From: an uncultured Steroidobacter sp.
Lineage (GTDB): Bacteria; Pseudomonadota; Gammaproteobacteria; Steroidobacterales; Steroidobacteraceae
Reading direction: 5' to 3'
DNA: 64,000 bases
Assembly: GCF_937958065.1 (NCBI RefSeq)
Contig: NZ_CALFXI010000097.1
Span: 1 to 64,000, forward strand
The position numbers and the translations under genes were made by a program. Shown piece by piece: positions 44,123 to 52,911 of this stretch (its first letter is position 1; every line of letters begins with the position of its first letter). The notes beneath the pieces were generated by a model that did not search any database, was not told the origin of the DNA, and was given only the letters and a program-made list of their open reading frames with translations.

Positions 44123-44142
44123 AGTAGGACGCATGTCCTACT
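44123..44142. promoter_or_regulatory. Perfect inverted repeat between siaA and the antiporter
   Basis: AGTAGGAC and GTCCTACT flank GCAT in the 129-bp divergent gap. The 20-bp symmetry suggests an operator for a dimeric regulator serving one or both genes. No matching regulator is adjacent. Confidence 0.5.
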
Positions 44143-44217
44143 TTGCAGGCGCTTCACGAGACTGTCACATTCGAGAACAGGCACAATAGCGACATCGATC
44201 CTCGGAGCTGCAACCGC

Positions 44218-45864
44218 GTGGAAAGCATCACAGTCACATTGTTCCTGTTGCTTGCAGTGGTCGTGAGCGGGTGGCTGCAGCGTGGCCTGCCCTGGTCGCT
44301 GCCGCTGCCGATCGTGCAGATCGCGCTCGGCGCGCTGATCGCGCTGGTCGCCAAGGCGCCGGTGGAGCTCGATCCGGACGTGTTCTTCCTGTTGTTCCTG
44401 CCACCGCTGCTGTTCCTCGACGGCTGGCGCATTCCGAAGGAAGGTCTGTTTCGCGACAAGGACACCATTCTGGAACTGGCCGTGGGACTGGTGATCTTCA
44501 CCGTGGTCGGCCTGGGCTTTCTGATCAACTGGATGATTCCGGCGATGCCGTTGCCAGTCGCGTTCGCCCTGGCCGCGGTCGTTTCACCCACCGATCCCGT
44601 CGCAGTGTCGGCGCTGTCATCGCGCGCGCCGATTCCCAAGCGCTTGCTTCATATTCTCGAAGGCGAATCGCTGCTCAATGACGCGTCGGGTCTGGTCTGC
44701 ATGCGCTTCGCGGTCGCCGCGGCCATGACGGGCATGTTCTCGCCGCTGGCCGCGGTCGGCACCTTCCTGTGGCTGTCGCTGGGGGGCATCGTCATTGGCG
44801 TGGTGTTCACGTGGGTGATCACGCGCCTGAAGGACTGGATGACCTGGCGGCTCGGCGAGGACAGCGGCTCGCAGATCCTGATCAGTCTGCTGATTCCTTT
44901 CGGCGCTTACCTGATGGCTGAACATCTGCACTGCTCGGGCATCCTGGCCGCGGTCGCCGCCGGTATCACGATGAGCTACGCGGAACTGACCGGCCGTGCG
45001 CTGGCGACGACTCGGATGCGCCGCTCCGGCGTGTGGGACACGATTCAGTTCTCGGTCAATGGCGTCGTGTTCGTGCTGCTGGGTGAACAGATGCCCAAGC
45101 TCATTGAAGGCGCCGCTCGCGTCGTCCAGGACGCCGGGCATCACGACCCATTGTGGCTGATCGGGTATGTCATCGCGATCAATGCGGCCCTGGCTGCGCT
45201 ACGCTTCATCTGGGTATGGGTGTCGTTGCGGCTGACGCTGTTCCGTGCATCGCGGGCCGGACAAGGCACACCGGTGCGCCGGCCGAGCTTGCGATTGGTG
45301 GCCGCCACCTCGCTGGCCGGCGTGCGCGGCGCAATCACCCTCGCCGGCGTGTTGACGCTGCCTTTGTTTCTTCCCGACGGCTCGCCGTTTCCTGCTCGCG
45401 ACCTGGCCATCTTCCTCGCCGCCGGCGTGATCCTGACTTCGCTGGTGGCCGCCACCGTCGGCCTGCCATTCGTGCTTCGCGGCCTGCAGATTCCCGCTGA
45501 ACCGGCACACGATGAACAAGAGGACAGCGCGCGAATCGCCGCTGCCGAGGCGGCGATCAAAGCGATCGAGCATGCTCAGCACGAGCTGAGCAAGAACCGC
45601 GCGGACGCCGATCTATATGCAGACACGGGCGCGAAAATCATGGATGTGTACCGCGCCCGCATCACCAGCCAGCCGCGCAGCGTGGAGGAAGCGCAAAAGA
45701 TGCGTTTGATGGGCGAGATCGAGCGTCAGCTCCGCCTCGCCGGATTGCGAGCGGAGCGTGACGAGCTGTATCGGCTGGTTCGGGCACGGCAGCTCTCGGA
45801 AGAGCTGGTGCGCAAACTGGTTCGTGAGATCGATCTGCTCGAGGCGCGGCTCATCTCGATCTGA
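44218..45864 (+). CDS. Na+/H+ antiporter, CPA1/NhaP type
   Basis: A 548-residue transporter with about 12 membrane helices (residues 1-420) and a soluble helical C-terminus (about 430-548). VFFLLFLPPLLFLDGWRIP, AAVVSPTDPVAVSAL (ion-binding region) and LEGESLLNDASGLV are hallmarks of CPA1 exchangers, which expel Na+ (or K+) for H+. The GTG at 44218 is chosen because GGAG lies upstream and membrane helix 1 starts there; the open frame to 44143 overlaps the palindromic promoter region. Confidence 0.9.
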   Translation: MESITVTLFLLLAVVVSGWLQRGLPWSLPLPIVQIALGALIALVAKAPVELDPDVFFLLFLPPLLFLDGWRIPKEGLFRDKDTILELAVGLVIFTVVGLGFLINWMIPAMPLPVAFALAAVVSPTDPVAVSALSSRAPIPKRLLHILEGESLLNDASGLVCMRFAVAAAMTGMFSPLAAVGTFLWLSLGGIVIGVVFTWVITRLKDWMTWRLGEDSGSQILISLLIPFGAYLMAEHLHCSGILAAVAAGITMSYAELTGRALATTRMRRSGVWDTIQFSVNGVVFVLLGEQMPKLIEGAARVVQDAGHHDPLWLIGYVIAINAALAALRFIWVWVSLRLTLFRASRAGQGTPVRRPSLRLVAATSLAGVRGAITLAGVLTLPLFLPDGSPFPARDLAIFLAAGVILTSLVAATVGLPFVLRGLQIPAEPAHDEQEDSARIAAAEAAIKAIEHAQHELSKNRADADLYADTGAKIMDVYRARITSQPRSVEEAQKMRLMGEIERQLRLAGLRAERDELYRLVRARQLSEELVRKLVREIDLLEARLISI

Positions 45865-45876
45865 GCCGCGCGAGCT

Positions 45877-47304
45877 TCAGCCGCCGCTCAGATTGGAACC
45901 GCCCACCGCCAGCAGCAGCTGCGCTGTGTTCACGAACCGTTTGGATTGCGCATCCAGCAAGCCGAGCCGCGCCTGCAGACTCTGACGTTCGGCATCGAGC
46001 ACCGACAGCACGCCGACGTTACCTGCGCTGTAGCTCTTGCGAGCGAGCTCCACGCTGGAGCGTGCGGTCTCCATCGCCTCGGTCTGCGACTGCAGCAGCT
46101 CTTCATCGTGTCGCGCCGCCTGCAGCAGGTTCGCGACCTGTCCGAACGATTCGAGCACGGTCTGCTGATAATTCGCAGCGCTCACCTGCACGGCCTGCAG
46201 CGCCGCGCGGCGCTCGGCCCGCAACGTTCCACCATCGAACAACGGCGCGGTGATGCCGCTGATGATGCCCCAGGCGAGGCTCGAAGCGTCGAACAGATGG
46301 CCGGTGGTGGTCGACTGCTGACTCACGTTTCCTGACAGCGTGACCTGCGGATACAGATTTGCTGTCGCGACACCGACGGCGGCCGTGGCTGCGTGCAACT
46401 GCGCTTCGGCGGACAGGATATCCGGTCGATGCCGCACCAGCTCGGAGGGCAGGCTCACCGGCAACTGCTCGGGCAGGCGCAGATCGCCGGCCGACGCGAA
46501 CTGGGTTTGCGCATCCGCCCACTCGCCCGGCGTCTTGCCCAGCAACACTGCAAGCGCATTCCGAGCCGTATCCAACTGCTGACGCAGCGGCGGAAGCAAC
46601 GTTGCATCCTGCGCCAGCTGTGCACGCGCGCTCAACTCGTCCACCTTCGTCACCATGCCCGCCTGCTGCGCACGAGTCACCAGCTCGACATTGGTCCGAT
46701 CTTCGGCCAGCAGTTCCTCGAGCGCCTGGATCTGCGCCTGCGTGAACACGATGGTGAAGTATTGAACGGCCACGTTGCCGGTCAGCGATAACCAGGCCGC
46801 CTCCAGCTCGTGCTGATAGTACTCGGTGAGCGCCCGTTGTTGTTCGATGGAACGCGCGATACCGCCGGTGTAGTCGAGGGTATAGCGAACGTCGGCGCCG
46901 ATCGCATAGTAAGTAAACGTCGGCAGATGGAAGTCGCCGAGCGCCTGCGCGCCCATCTGCTGTCGGCCCGCGCCACCGGTCAGATTCACTTTGGGCAGAC
47001 GGGTGCCGCCGCGGGCCGCAAGCAATTCCTCGGCCTGCGCCAACGATGCGCGCGCGGCGGCGAGCGTGAAGTTGTTCTCCTTGGCCTGCTGCATCAGCCG
47101 ATTCAACTCATCGTTCTGGAACAGCGTCCACCAGTCGTTCGGCGGCGTTTTACCGTAAATGAAATGTTGGGTTGGATCGGCCGCTGCGACATAGCGGCTC
47201 GCGGTCGGCGCGTCCGGCCGCTTGAAATCCGGCCCGACTGCGCACGCCGAGAGCGCAACCAGCACGCCGGCCGTCACCAAACTACGAAACATTCGACTCA
47301 TCAT
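45877..47304 (-). CDS. Outer-membrane efflux lipoprotein (NodT/OprM family)
   Basis: A 475-residue TolC-type channel. Lipobox LSAC (GVLVALSACAVGPDFKRP), then NDWWTLFQNDELNRLMQQAKENNFTLAAARASLAQAEELL and the repeat DILSAEAQLHAATAAVGVATANLYPQVTLSG. It is the exit duct of a tripartite pump with the EmrA and EmrB products encoded just upstream. Several in-frame Met codons (47304, 47301, 47292) make the start uncertain. It ends 12 bp from the convergent antiporter gene. Confidence 0.92.
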   Translation of the reverse strand: MMSRMFRSLVTAGVLVALSACAVGPDFKRPDAPTASRYVAAADPTQHFIYGKTPPNDWWTLFQNDELNRLMQQAKENNFTLAAARASLAQAEELLAARGGTRLPKVNLTGGAGRQQMGAQALGDFHLPTFTYYAIGADVRYTLDYTGGIARSIEQQRALTEYYQHELEAAWLSLTGNVAVQYFTIVFTQAQIQALEELLAEDRTNVELVTRAQQAGMVTKVDELSARAQLAQDATLLPPLRQQLDTARNALAVLLGKTPGEWADAQTQFASAGDLRLPEQLPVSLPSELVRHRPDILSAEAQLHAATAAVGVATANLYPQVTLSGNVSQQSTTTGHLFDASSLAWGIISGITAPLFDGGTLRAERRAALQAVQVSAANYQQTVLESFGQVANLLQAARHDEELLQSQTEAMETARSSVELARKSYSAGNVGVLSVLDAERQSLQARLGLLDAQSKRFVNTAQLLLAVGGSNLSGG

Positions 47305-47314
47305 CTCGTCAACT

Positions 47315-48844
47315 CTAATCCGCGTGCACGACGGGCGCCGCCCCGCCCTGCGCACGGCGCAGGAACAGGACCAGCGGCGTCACGGCCAGCGTCATGATCA
47401 ACAGCAGCTTGAAATCATTGATGTACGCGATCAGGGTCGCCTGGTGCGTCACCACCCCGTTCAGGCCGTACAGGCCGGTGACCGTCGACGCATCGAACAC
47501 CGGATGCATGCGCGTCGCCAGATCGTACGGCGTGATGTGCTCGACCAGGCGCGCATGCATGAACTGCACGTTGCGCGTCAGCAGCGCGGTCACCACGGCC
47601 ACACCGATACTGCTGCCGATGTTCCGCAGCAGATTGAAGATGGCGCTCGCCTCGTTGCGCTGACTGGGCTCGAGCGTGCCGAACGCGATCGTGGTCAGCG
47701 GCACCCAGGTGAATCCCAGGCCAAAGCCCTGGATCACGCCGCTCCAGATCACCAGGTGATTGTCCATCTGCGGCGAGAAGCCGGTCATCATCCACAGCGA
47801 CAGCGCAGTGGTCAGCAGCCCGAACGTCAACAGCACGCGCGCATCGATCCTGCCGATCACTCGACCCACGATGATCATCGCCGCGAACGTTCCTATGCCA
47901 CGCGGCGCGGTGACCAGACCGATGGTCACGACGGGATAATCGAACAATCCCTCCAGCAGCGGCGGCAGCAGCGCCAGGGTCGCCAGCAGCACGATGCCGA
48001 TCAGAAAGATGAACACCGAGCCGAGCGCGAAATTTCGATCCCTGAACAGCGAGGGACTCAGGAACGGCTGGCGCGATGTGAGGATGTGCACCAGGAACAG
48101 ATAGAACGCCACCGCGGCGACCGCCGCTTCGACGACGATCTCGGTGGAGCTGAACCAGTCGAGCAACTGGCCGCGATCGAGCATCAGTTGCAGGCTGCCA
48201 ATGGCGGTGCTCAGCATCGCGAAGCCGAAGAAGTCGAACGGCGTCTTCCGGCGCGGCGTCTCGTGCATGAACTTCGAGGACGACAGCATGGCGAGCACGC
48301 CGAACGGAACGTTGATCAGAAACACCCAGCGCCAGCTGTGCGTCTCGGTGAGCCAGCCGCCAAGCGCGGGGCCGAGAATCGGGCCGAGCGTCACGCCCAT
48401 CGCCCACATCGCCGTCGCGCGGCCGTGCTGCTCTTTCGGATACAGGTCGAGCAGAATGGCGAGCGACAATGGCACCAGCGATGCGCCGGCCACGCCCTGG
48501 ATGGCGCGATAGATCACCAGCTCGGTCAGGTTGTGCGCGATACCGCACATCGCCGAGGACAGCGTGAACAACGCGATGGAAGACAAAAAGACTTTCTTCC
48601 GCCCGACCGGCCCGGTCAGCCAGCCCGCCAGCGGCGTCATGATGGCGGCGCCCACGATATAGGACGTGAGCACCCATCCCATCTGCTCCTGCGTCGCCGA
48701 CAGCGCGCCTTGGATACGCGGCAGGGCGACGTTGGCGATGGTGGTATCCAACGCCTGCATGACCGAGCCGAGCATCACCGCCAACACGATCCAGCCGCGA
48801 TGGCGCAGCTCCTCGGCTGTCGCTGTCGGAACAGACTCGCTCAT
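47315..48844 (-). CDS. emrB: EmrB-type MFS drug exporter (DHA2, 14 TM)
   Basis: A 509-residue, 14-helix transporter. LGSVMQALDTTIANVALPRIQGAL, WVLTSYIVGAAIMTPLAGWL (motif D1 area), GRKKVFLSSIALFTLSS (motif A) and GPILGPALGGWLTETHSWRWVFLINVP (motif C) are DHA2/EmrB features. It exports hydrophobic compounds using the proton gradient, with EmrA bridging to the outer-membrane channel. It overlaps emrA by ATGA and sits 10 bp before the channel gene. Confidence 0.93.
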   Translation of the reverse strand: MSESVPTATAEELRHRGWIVLAVMLGSVMQALDTTIANVALPRIQGALSATQEQMGWVLTSYIVGAAIMTPLAGWLTGPVGRKKVFLSSIALFTLSSAMCGIAHNLTELVIYRAIQGVAGASLVPLSLAILLDLYPKEQHGRATAMWAMGVTLGPILGPALGGWLTETHSWRWVFLINVPFGVLAMLSSSKFMHETPRRKTPFDFFGFAMLSTAIGSLQLMLDRGQLLDWFSSTEIVVEAAVAAVAFYLFLVHILTSRQPFLSPSLFRDRNFALGSVFIFLIGIVLLATLALLPPLLEGLFDYPVVTIGLVTAPRGIGTFAAMIIVGRVIGRIDARVLLTFGLLTTALSLWMMTGFSPQMDNHLVIWSGVIQGFGLGFTWVPLTTIAFGTLEPSQRNEASAIFNLLRNIGSSIGVAVVTALLTRNVQFMHARLVEHITPYDLATRMHPVFDASTVTGLYGLNGVVTHQATLIAYINDFKLLLIMTLAVTPLVLFLRRAQGGAAPVVHAD

Positions 48845-49971
48845 CGACTGGTCGCCGCAACCGTCTCGGGTTCAGTGTCCGGCGCAGTGTCGGAACGCAG
48901 GCCGAACAACGTGCGCTGACGCCGAGTGTCGACCTCGACGTTCGCGCTCAAGCCGGCGCGCAACGGCACGTCTGCGGCCGTCTTCAGTTCGAGCCGCACC
49001 GGCAGACGCTGCACGACTTTGACCCAGTTGCCCGAGGCATTTTCGGCGGGCAGCAGCGAGAACTCCGCACCCGTGCCCGGGCTCACGCTGACCACGGTGG
49101 CCGCGAGCTTGTGGCCGGGATACGCATCGATGAGCACTTCGGCCTGCTGGCCCGGCCCCATGTGGGTCAGCTGCACCTCTTTGAAGTTCGCCTCGATCCA
49201 GATGTTCTGTGAGGAGACCAGCGCGAACGCCGGTCGCGCGGCGGCGAGATAGTCGCCCACCTGCAGTTGCTCCACTTTGGTGACGATGCCGGCGGCCGGC
49301 GCGGTCACCGTGGTGTAGGAAAGATTCAACTTGGCGCGATCCAGCGCGGCCTGCGCCTGCTGCACGCTCGGATGATTGTCGACCGCGATGTTCGGATCGC
49401 CGCCCAGCTTCGCCAGCACCGCGGTGATCTGCGCACGCGCGGCTTCGAGATCCTGATGAGCAGCATCGCGCGCCACCTGCGCCTTCTCGACCTGCGCCTG
49501 AGAGGAGATGCCCGGTTCGAGCAGGCCCTGCTGACGGGCCAGCTCCTTGGTCTGATACTCGAGCGTTGCCTGCGCCGAAGAACGATCGGCCAGCCGCTGC
49601 TGATACGTGGCCTTGAGCGACTCGACTTCCAGCTTCGCCGAAGCGAGCTGCGCCTCCGCCTCCTCCACGGCAATCCGAAACGGACGATCGTCCAGACGGA
49701 ACAGCAGATCGCCCTTGTTCACCTGCTGGTTGTCGCGCACGGCCAGCTCGCTGACCCGGCCGGCGACGTTCGCGCTGATGGAAACCTGCGCGGCGCGTAC
49801 ATAGGCGTCATCGGTGGACTCGTAGCGCCCACCAGTCACATAAAAATACGCGGCCACGGCCACTGCCAGCAGCGGGCCGGCAATCATCAGGGGACGGCGC
49901 AGCTTGCTGGAAGACGCTTCGTTGCTGACGGGATCGGACACGGAATCGTTCATCGGTTGCGAGGAGCTCAT
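48841..49971 (-). CDS. emrA: EmrA-type periplasmic adaptor (HlyD family)
   Basis: A 376-residue adaptor. One N-terminal membrane helix (LMIAGPLLAVAVAAYFYVTGG) is followed by YESTDDAYVRAAQVSISANVAGRVSELAVRDNQQVNKGDLLFRLD (biotinyl-lipoyl half), a long coiled coil (about 105-210) and the second half YTTVTAPAAGIVTKVEQLQVGDYL. It links EmrB to the outer-membrane channel. It starts 4 bp after the marR stop and overlaps emrB by 4 nt; an internal Met at 49953 is an alternative start. Confidence 0.93.
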   Translation of the reverse strand: MSSSQPMNDSVSDPVSNEASSSKLRRPLMIAGPLLAVAVAAYFYVTGGRYESTDDAYVRAAQVSISANVAGRVSELAVRDNQQVNKGDLLFRLDDRPFRIAVEEAEAQLASAKLEVESLKATYQQRLADRSSAQATLEYQTKELARQQGLLEPGISSQAQVEKAQVARDAAHQDLEAARAQITAVLAKLGGDPNIAVDNHPSVQQAQAALDRAKLNLSYTTVTAPAAGIVTKVEQLQVGDYLAAARPAFALVSSQNIWIEANFKEVQLTHMGPGQQAEVLIDAYPGHKLAATVVSVSPGTGAEFSLLPAENASGNWVKVVQRLPVRLELKTAADVPLRAGLSANVEVDTRRQRTLFGLRSDTAPDTEPETVAATSR

Positions 49972-49975
49972 GAAA

Positions 49976-50464
49976 TCACTGTGCTTTCTTGCGGACCGGC
50001 AAAGCAGCCGGCTTGACGGCAGTCAGGCCCGGCTCGTCCTTGCAGGACAGCAGGTTCTGATAGACATGTTCGAGCAGGCTCATCAGTTGATTGCGTTGCT
50101 CGGCGCTCAGCCCGGCGAGCGCCTCCGCACGCATCCGCGCCGAGAGCTTGTCGATCTGTTCCAGGATCGGCCGGCCGCCGGCCGTCACATACAGGGTGCG
50201 GGCGCGGCGATCGTGGGGATCCGGCCGCCGCTCCACCCAGCCATCGCTCTCCATTCGATCGAGGATGCGCACCAGGGTCATGGGCTCGATCTCGGCGATC
50301 TCCGCCAGCCGCTTCTGACTGATGCCCTCATTGCGCGCCAGGTTGAACAGCGCCTTGCATTGAGGCAGGGTCAATGACAGCTCCTGGGCCAGAGCTTCGA
50401 AGCGCCTGGTGTACAGGCGCTCGAGGTTCTTCAGGACGAACCCGAAGTTCCGAATGCGATCCAC
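49976..50464 (-). CDS. MarR family transcriptional regulator
   Basis: A 162-residue winged-helix repressor: GISQKRLAEIAEIEPMTLVRILDRMESDGWVERRPDPHDRRARTLYVT is the DNA-binding helix-turn-helix and wing (D-x-R-x-R). As first gene of the marR - emrA - emrB - channel unit it most likely represses its own operon and is relieved by the exported compounds. An A+T-rich promoter with a palindrome over the -10 lies upstream. Confidence 0.92.
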   Translation of the reverse strand: MDRIRNFGFVLKNLERLYTRRFEALAQELSLTLPQCKALFNLARNEGISQKRLAEIAEIEPMTLVRILDRMESDGWVERRPDPHDRRARTLYVTAGGRPILEQIDKLSARMRAEALAGLSAEQRNQLMSLLEHVYQNLLSCKDEPGLTAVKPAALPVRKKAQ

Positions 50465-50522
50465 GGCGACTCCACGAGCGATACAGGGATGAGCTGCCCG
50501 AGCGGGCAGCTGGATAGTAGCG

Positions 50523-50553
50523 GACTATATAGTCATCCCTGAGATAGTATCAA
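50523..50553 (-). promoter_or_regulatory. Promoter and probable operator of the marR-emrAB operon
   Basis: On the minus strand TTGATA (50553-50548) and TATATA (50531-50526), 16 bp apart, make a good sigma-70 promoter. The -10 is the centre of the perfect palindrome GACTATATAGTC (50523-50534), which a MarR dimer could cover. A GCTGCCC/GGGCAGC hairpin (50493-50510) lies in the untranslated leader. Confidence 0.6.
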
Positions 50554-50581
50554 GTGTTATTATATAGATCGTGAAGCAGTT

Positions 50582-50631
50582 CCCGTACTTCACGGGCGCG
50601 TCGGCTGTCCGTTGCAGACAGCCTGACGCGC
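50582..50631. terminator. Two tandem hairpins after the TIGR03118-like gene
   Basis: GCGCGTC-GGCTGTC (50596-50609) pairs with GACAGCC-T-GACGCGC (50617-50631), a 14-bp stem with one bulge, next to CCCGT/ACGGG (50582-50596). They follow the stop at 50643 on the minus strand. No T-tract is present, so a terminator or 3' stabiliser is a guess. Confidence 0.4.
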
Positions 50632-50642
50632 ACTGCGCGCGC

Positions 50643-51785
50643 TCATGGGGTCGAGGGCGGCGGGTTCGGAGGCGGAGTCGACTCCGATGTAACCACGTCG
50701 ATGACGCCGTAGGCGCCATTGGTTTCATCGTTCGGTCCGGCGGCCCAGAACAGCGAGTTGGTCGGCTGGTTTTCGACGCCGTTGCCGAACTGTATGCCCC
50801 ACAGCCCGTCCACTTCGATGGGCTGGTTGTTCGCGCCCCGCAGATTGCCCAGGAACCGGCCGGTGCGCGCATCGTAGCCATTGATCCTGCCGTCGCCGAG
50901 GTTGCCGATCAGCAGGGCGCCGCCGAACGAACCGAAACTCGCGGGCGCCAGCGCGATGCCCCAGGGGGCGTTGAGCTGGCCATGCGCAGCGATGCGGCGG
51001 ATCAGATTGCCTTGCGGATCGAACACGTTGACCACGCCCAGCCCCGCGCCTTGCTCCTCTTCACCGCTGCCCGCCTCCTCCTGTTTCGCATAGGTCACAT
51101 AGATATCGCCGCCGATGGCCTGAATGCCGAACGGCGCATAGTTCTCCGGCAGCTCCGGATCGTTGAAGCCGCCGGGCACGTCGACCGACTTGAACGTGGC
51201 GTCGAACGCGTCGATGCGCGCCTTGGGGAAATTGCATGCATAGATGAGATGCGTGGTGCCGTCGCCGCTGAGCGCGAGCCCGGTGTAGGACGCACCCTGG
51301 CCGGAGTTGTCGACGACGGTGATTGCGTTCGTGGCATTCACGTCGGGCGACCAGCCGGCGATCGTGCCCTGCTCGGTTGCGAACAGAAATCGAGCCGGAC
51401 CCTCGGTGGTGCCATTGCTGACGGGGAAGTCCATACCGCCGCTGAACACGATGCCGGTCGGATTGCTGGGCGCTCCACCGACCCCGGGAATGGTCACCAC
51501 CAGCGACTGCGGCTGCCCGTTGCCATCGAACAGCAGGGCTTTGCCCGTCCCCTCGGCATTCACCCACGCAAACGCGGTCGGATTGAATGCCACGCCCCAG
51601 CCGTTGATCAGATCGGCATCCGTGACGTTCGCGGGCATGCTGCCGTTGGAAACCAATACCTTTGATTCATATGCAGTCCGCGCGCTACTGTTCCCGCCGG
51701 AATCGTCTTGCGCGATGGCGGGAATGGCTAGCAGCGCCAATGCGGCGCATGCCAGGCCTGGCCATGGGAAGTTCGCTGTGCTCAT
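50643..51785 (-). CDS. Exported TIGR03118 family protein
   Basis: A 380-residue exported protein: signal peptide (CAALALLAIPAIAQ), then KVLVSNGSMPANVTDADLINGWGVAFNPT, FLFATEQGTIAGWSPDVN, YTGLALSGDGTTHLIYACNFPKARIDAFDATF and NAPWGIALAPASFG, the pattern of the TIGR03118 family. The repeats suggest an NHL-like beta-propeller. Function is unknown. The C-terminus is a proline-rich tail (STPPPNPPPSTP) that may tether or space the protein. Confidence 0.82.
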   Translation of the reverse strand: MSTANFPWPGLACAALALLAIPAIAQDDSGGNSSARTAYESKVLVSNGSMPANVTDADLINGWGVAFNPTAFAWVNAEGTGKALLFDGNGQPQSLVVTIPGVGGAPSNPTGIVFSGGMDFPVSNGTTEGPARFLFATEQGTIAGWSPDVNATNAITVVDNSGQGASYTGLALSGDGTTHLIYACNFPKARIDAFDATFKSVDVPGGFNDPELPENYAPFGIQAIGGDIYVTYAKQEEAGSGEEEQGAGLGVVNVFDPQGNLIRRIAAHGQLNAPWGIALAPASFGSFGGALLIGNLGDGRINGYDARTGRFLGNLRGANNQPIEVDGLWGIQFGNGVENQPTNSLFWAAGPNDETNGAYGVIDVVTSESTPPPNPPPSTP

Positions 51786-51952
51786 GGGAGTTGCCCTGTT
51801 CAGGAGTGATCGATAGGGCGCGCTTGATCGAAGCGTGCTGATGTGAGTACCGCACCGTCCAGTCGCGGTTCACCATCCGCAGCAAAGATCAGGGAGCCTG
51901 ATGAGCACGTCGGGCGTTGTGCGGGAACACTGTAGGAGAAGGTGGAGATCAC

Positions 51953-52150
51953 ATGCGATCGAAGACAGCGACGAAGAAAAAGACCACGAGCCCGAAAGGG
52001 CCCTCTCACAAGGGCAAGAGCAAGGCCAAGGCCAGCTGGGCGCAGACCCTGAAGCAGGCGCTGGAAAAACGACAGAGCGGCGGCGGCTTTCCCAAGCAGC
52101 CGAAGCCGCGCGATTCCAACGTTCATCCGTTGCGGAAGAACGCTTACTGA
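51953..52150 (+). CDS. Small lysine-rich basic protein
   Basis: A 65-residue protein, about one quarter Lys/Arg, starting MRSKTATKKKTTSPKGPSH and ending PRDSNVHPLRKNAY. GGAGATCAC before ATG 51953 gives a good ribosome site. The composition suggests nucleic-acid or ribosome binding, but no family is recognised. A longer frame from 51917 lacks a ribosome site. Downstream, 52151-52325 holds no gene that I can see. Confidence 0.6.
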   Translation: MRSKTATKKKTTSPKGPSHKGKSKAKASWAQTLKQALEKRQSGGGFPKQPKPRDSNVHPLRKNAY

Positions 52151-52325
52151 GCGTCCCGTCGAGCCCCGCCAGATAGAAACGTCCGCGGCGGGCTGTCGCT
52201 CATTGCGAGCGTCGCGCAGCCCCGCGCGCTTGCCGTTGCCGAGTGCGCGCCATTCGGCGCGTCGAGCACGCTTGTATGTTTATTCTTGGGGAAGCGATGT
52301 TTGAACCGGATCGCGGCGCCCTGAC

Positions 52326-52889
52326 TCACCGAAGCGAACGCAGCTTGAAGGCGGCGAGAATCTGCAGCACGCCGTAGACCAGTGCGCCGGCGCCGATCCA
52401 CCAGGCGGCGACCACCAATCCGGTCAGCGGGCTCATGAAGAACAGGATGCCGAGCACGATGCTGAGCACGCCGCTCAAGGCGACCAGCCATTCTCCCTTG
52501 ATCTCCTCGCGCACCCGGATGGCGAACACGATGCGATAGATGCCGGCGACGATCAGCCATGCCGCCAGAAACAACAGCAGGGTGCCGGCCATGGTGACCG
52601 GGTTCATGACGGCCATGATGCCGAACACGATCGACAGCACCGCATACAGCGCCACCCACCCTTTGGGCACCCCGACCTTGTTGCTGAAGGCAGCAAACAA
52701 ACTCACGAGCCCTTCGGCGAGCGCCAGTACACCGATGGCCCACACCAATGCGGTGGCAGCGGCCAATGGCCGCGCGAGCGCGAACAAACCGAAGATCACG
52801 CCGAGGATGCCGTACAACAACAACATCCACCAGCTGCGGCTTACCAGGGGCAGGAAGCCTGGCATCGATTCCCGTTCCAATGTGCTCAT
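52326..52889 (-). CDS. HdeD family membrane protein
   Basis: A 187-residue protein with six membrane helices in three pairs: SWWMLLLYGILGVIFGLFALARP, VPKGWVALYAVLSIVFGIMAVMNP and KGEWLVALSGVLSIVLGILFFMSP are the internally repeated HdeD-type units, each ending in a proline. HdeD is linked to acid resistance in E. coli; its mechanism is unclear. ATG 52889 has AGGAGATGAAC upstream, better than the ATG at 52895. Confidence 0.87.
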   Translation of the reverse strand: MSTLERESMPGFLPLVSRSWWMLLLYGILGVIFGLFALARPLAAATALVWAIGVLALAEGLVSLFAAFSNKVGVPKGWVALYAVLSIVFGIMAVMNPVTMAGTLLLFLAAWLIVAGIYRIVFAIRVREEIKGEWLVALSGVLSIVLGILFFMSPLTGLVVAAWWIGAGALVYGVLQILAAFKLRSLR

Positions 52890-52911
52890 GTTCATCTCCT
52901 GAAGCAGAGAT

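Noticed and set aside
47222..48919. Long plus-strand frame opposite emrB
   Set aside because: Antisense shadow with the same skewed composition; no start signal.
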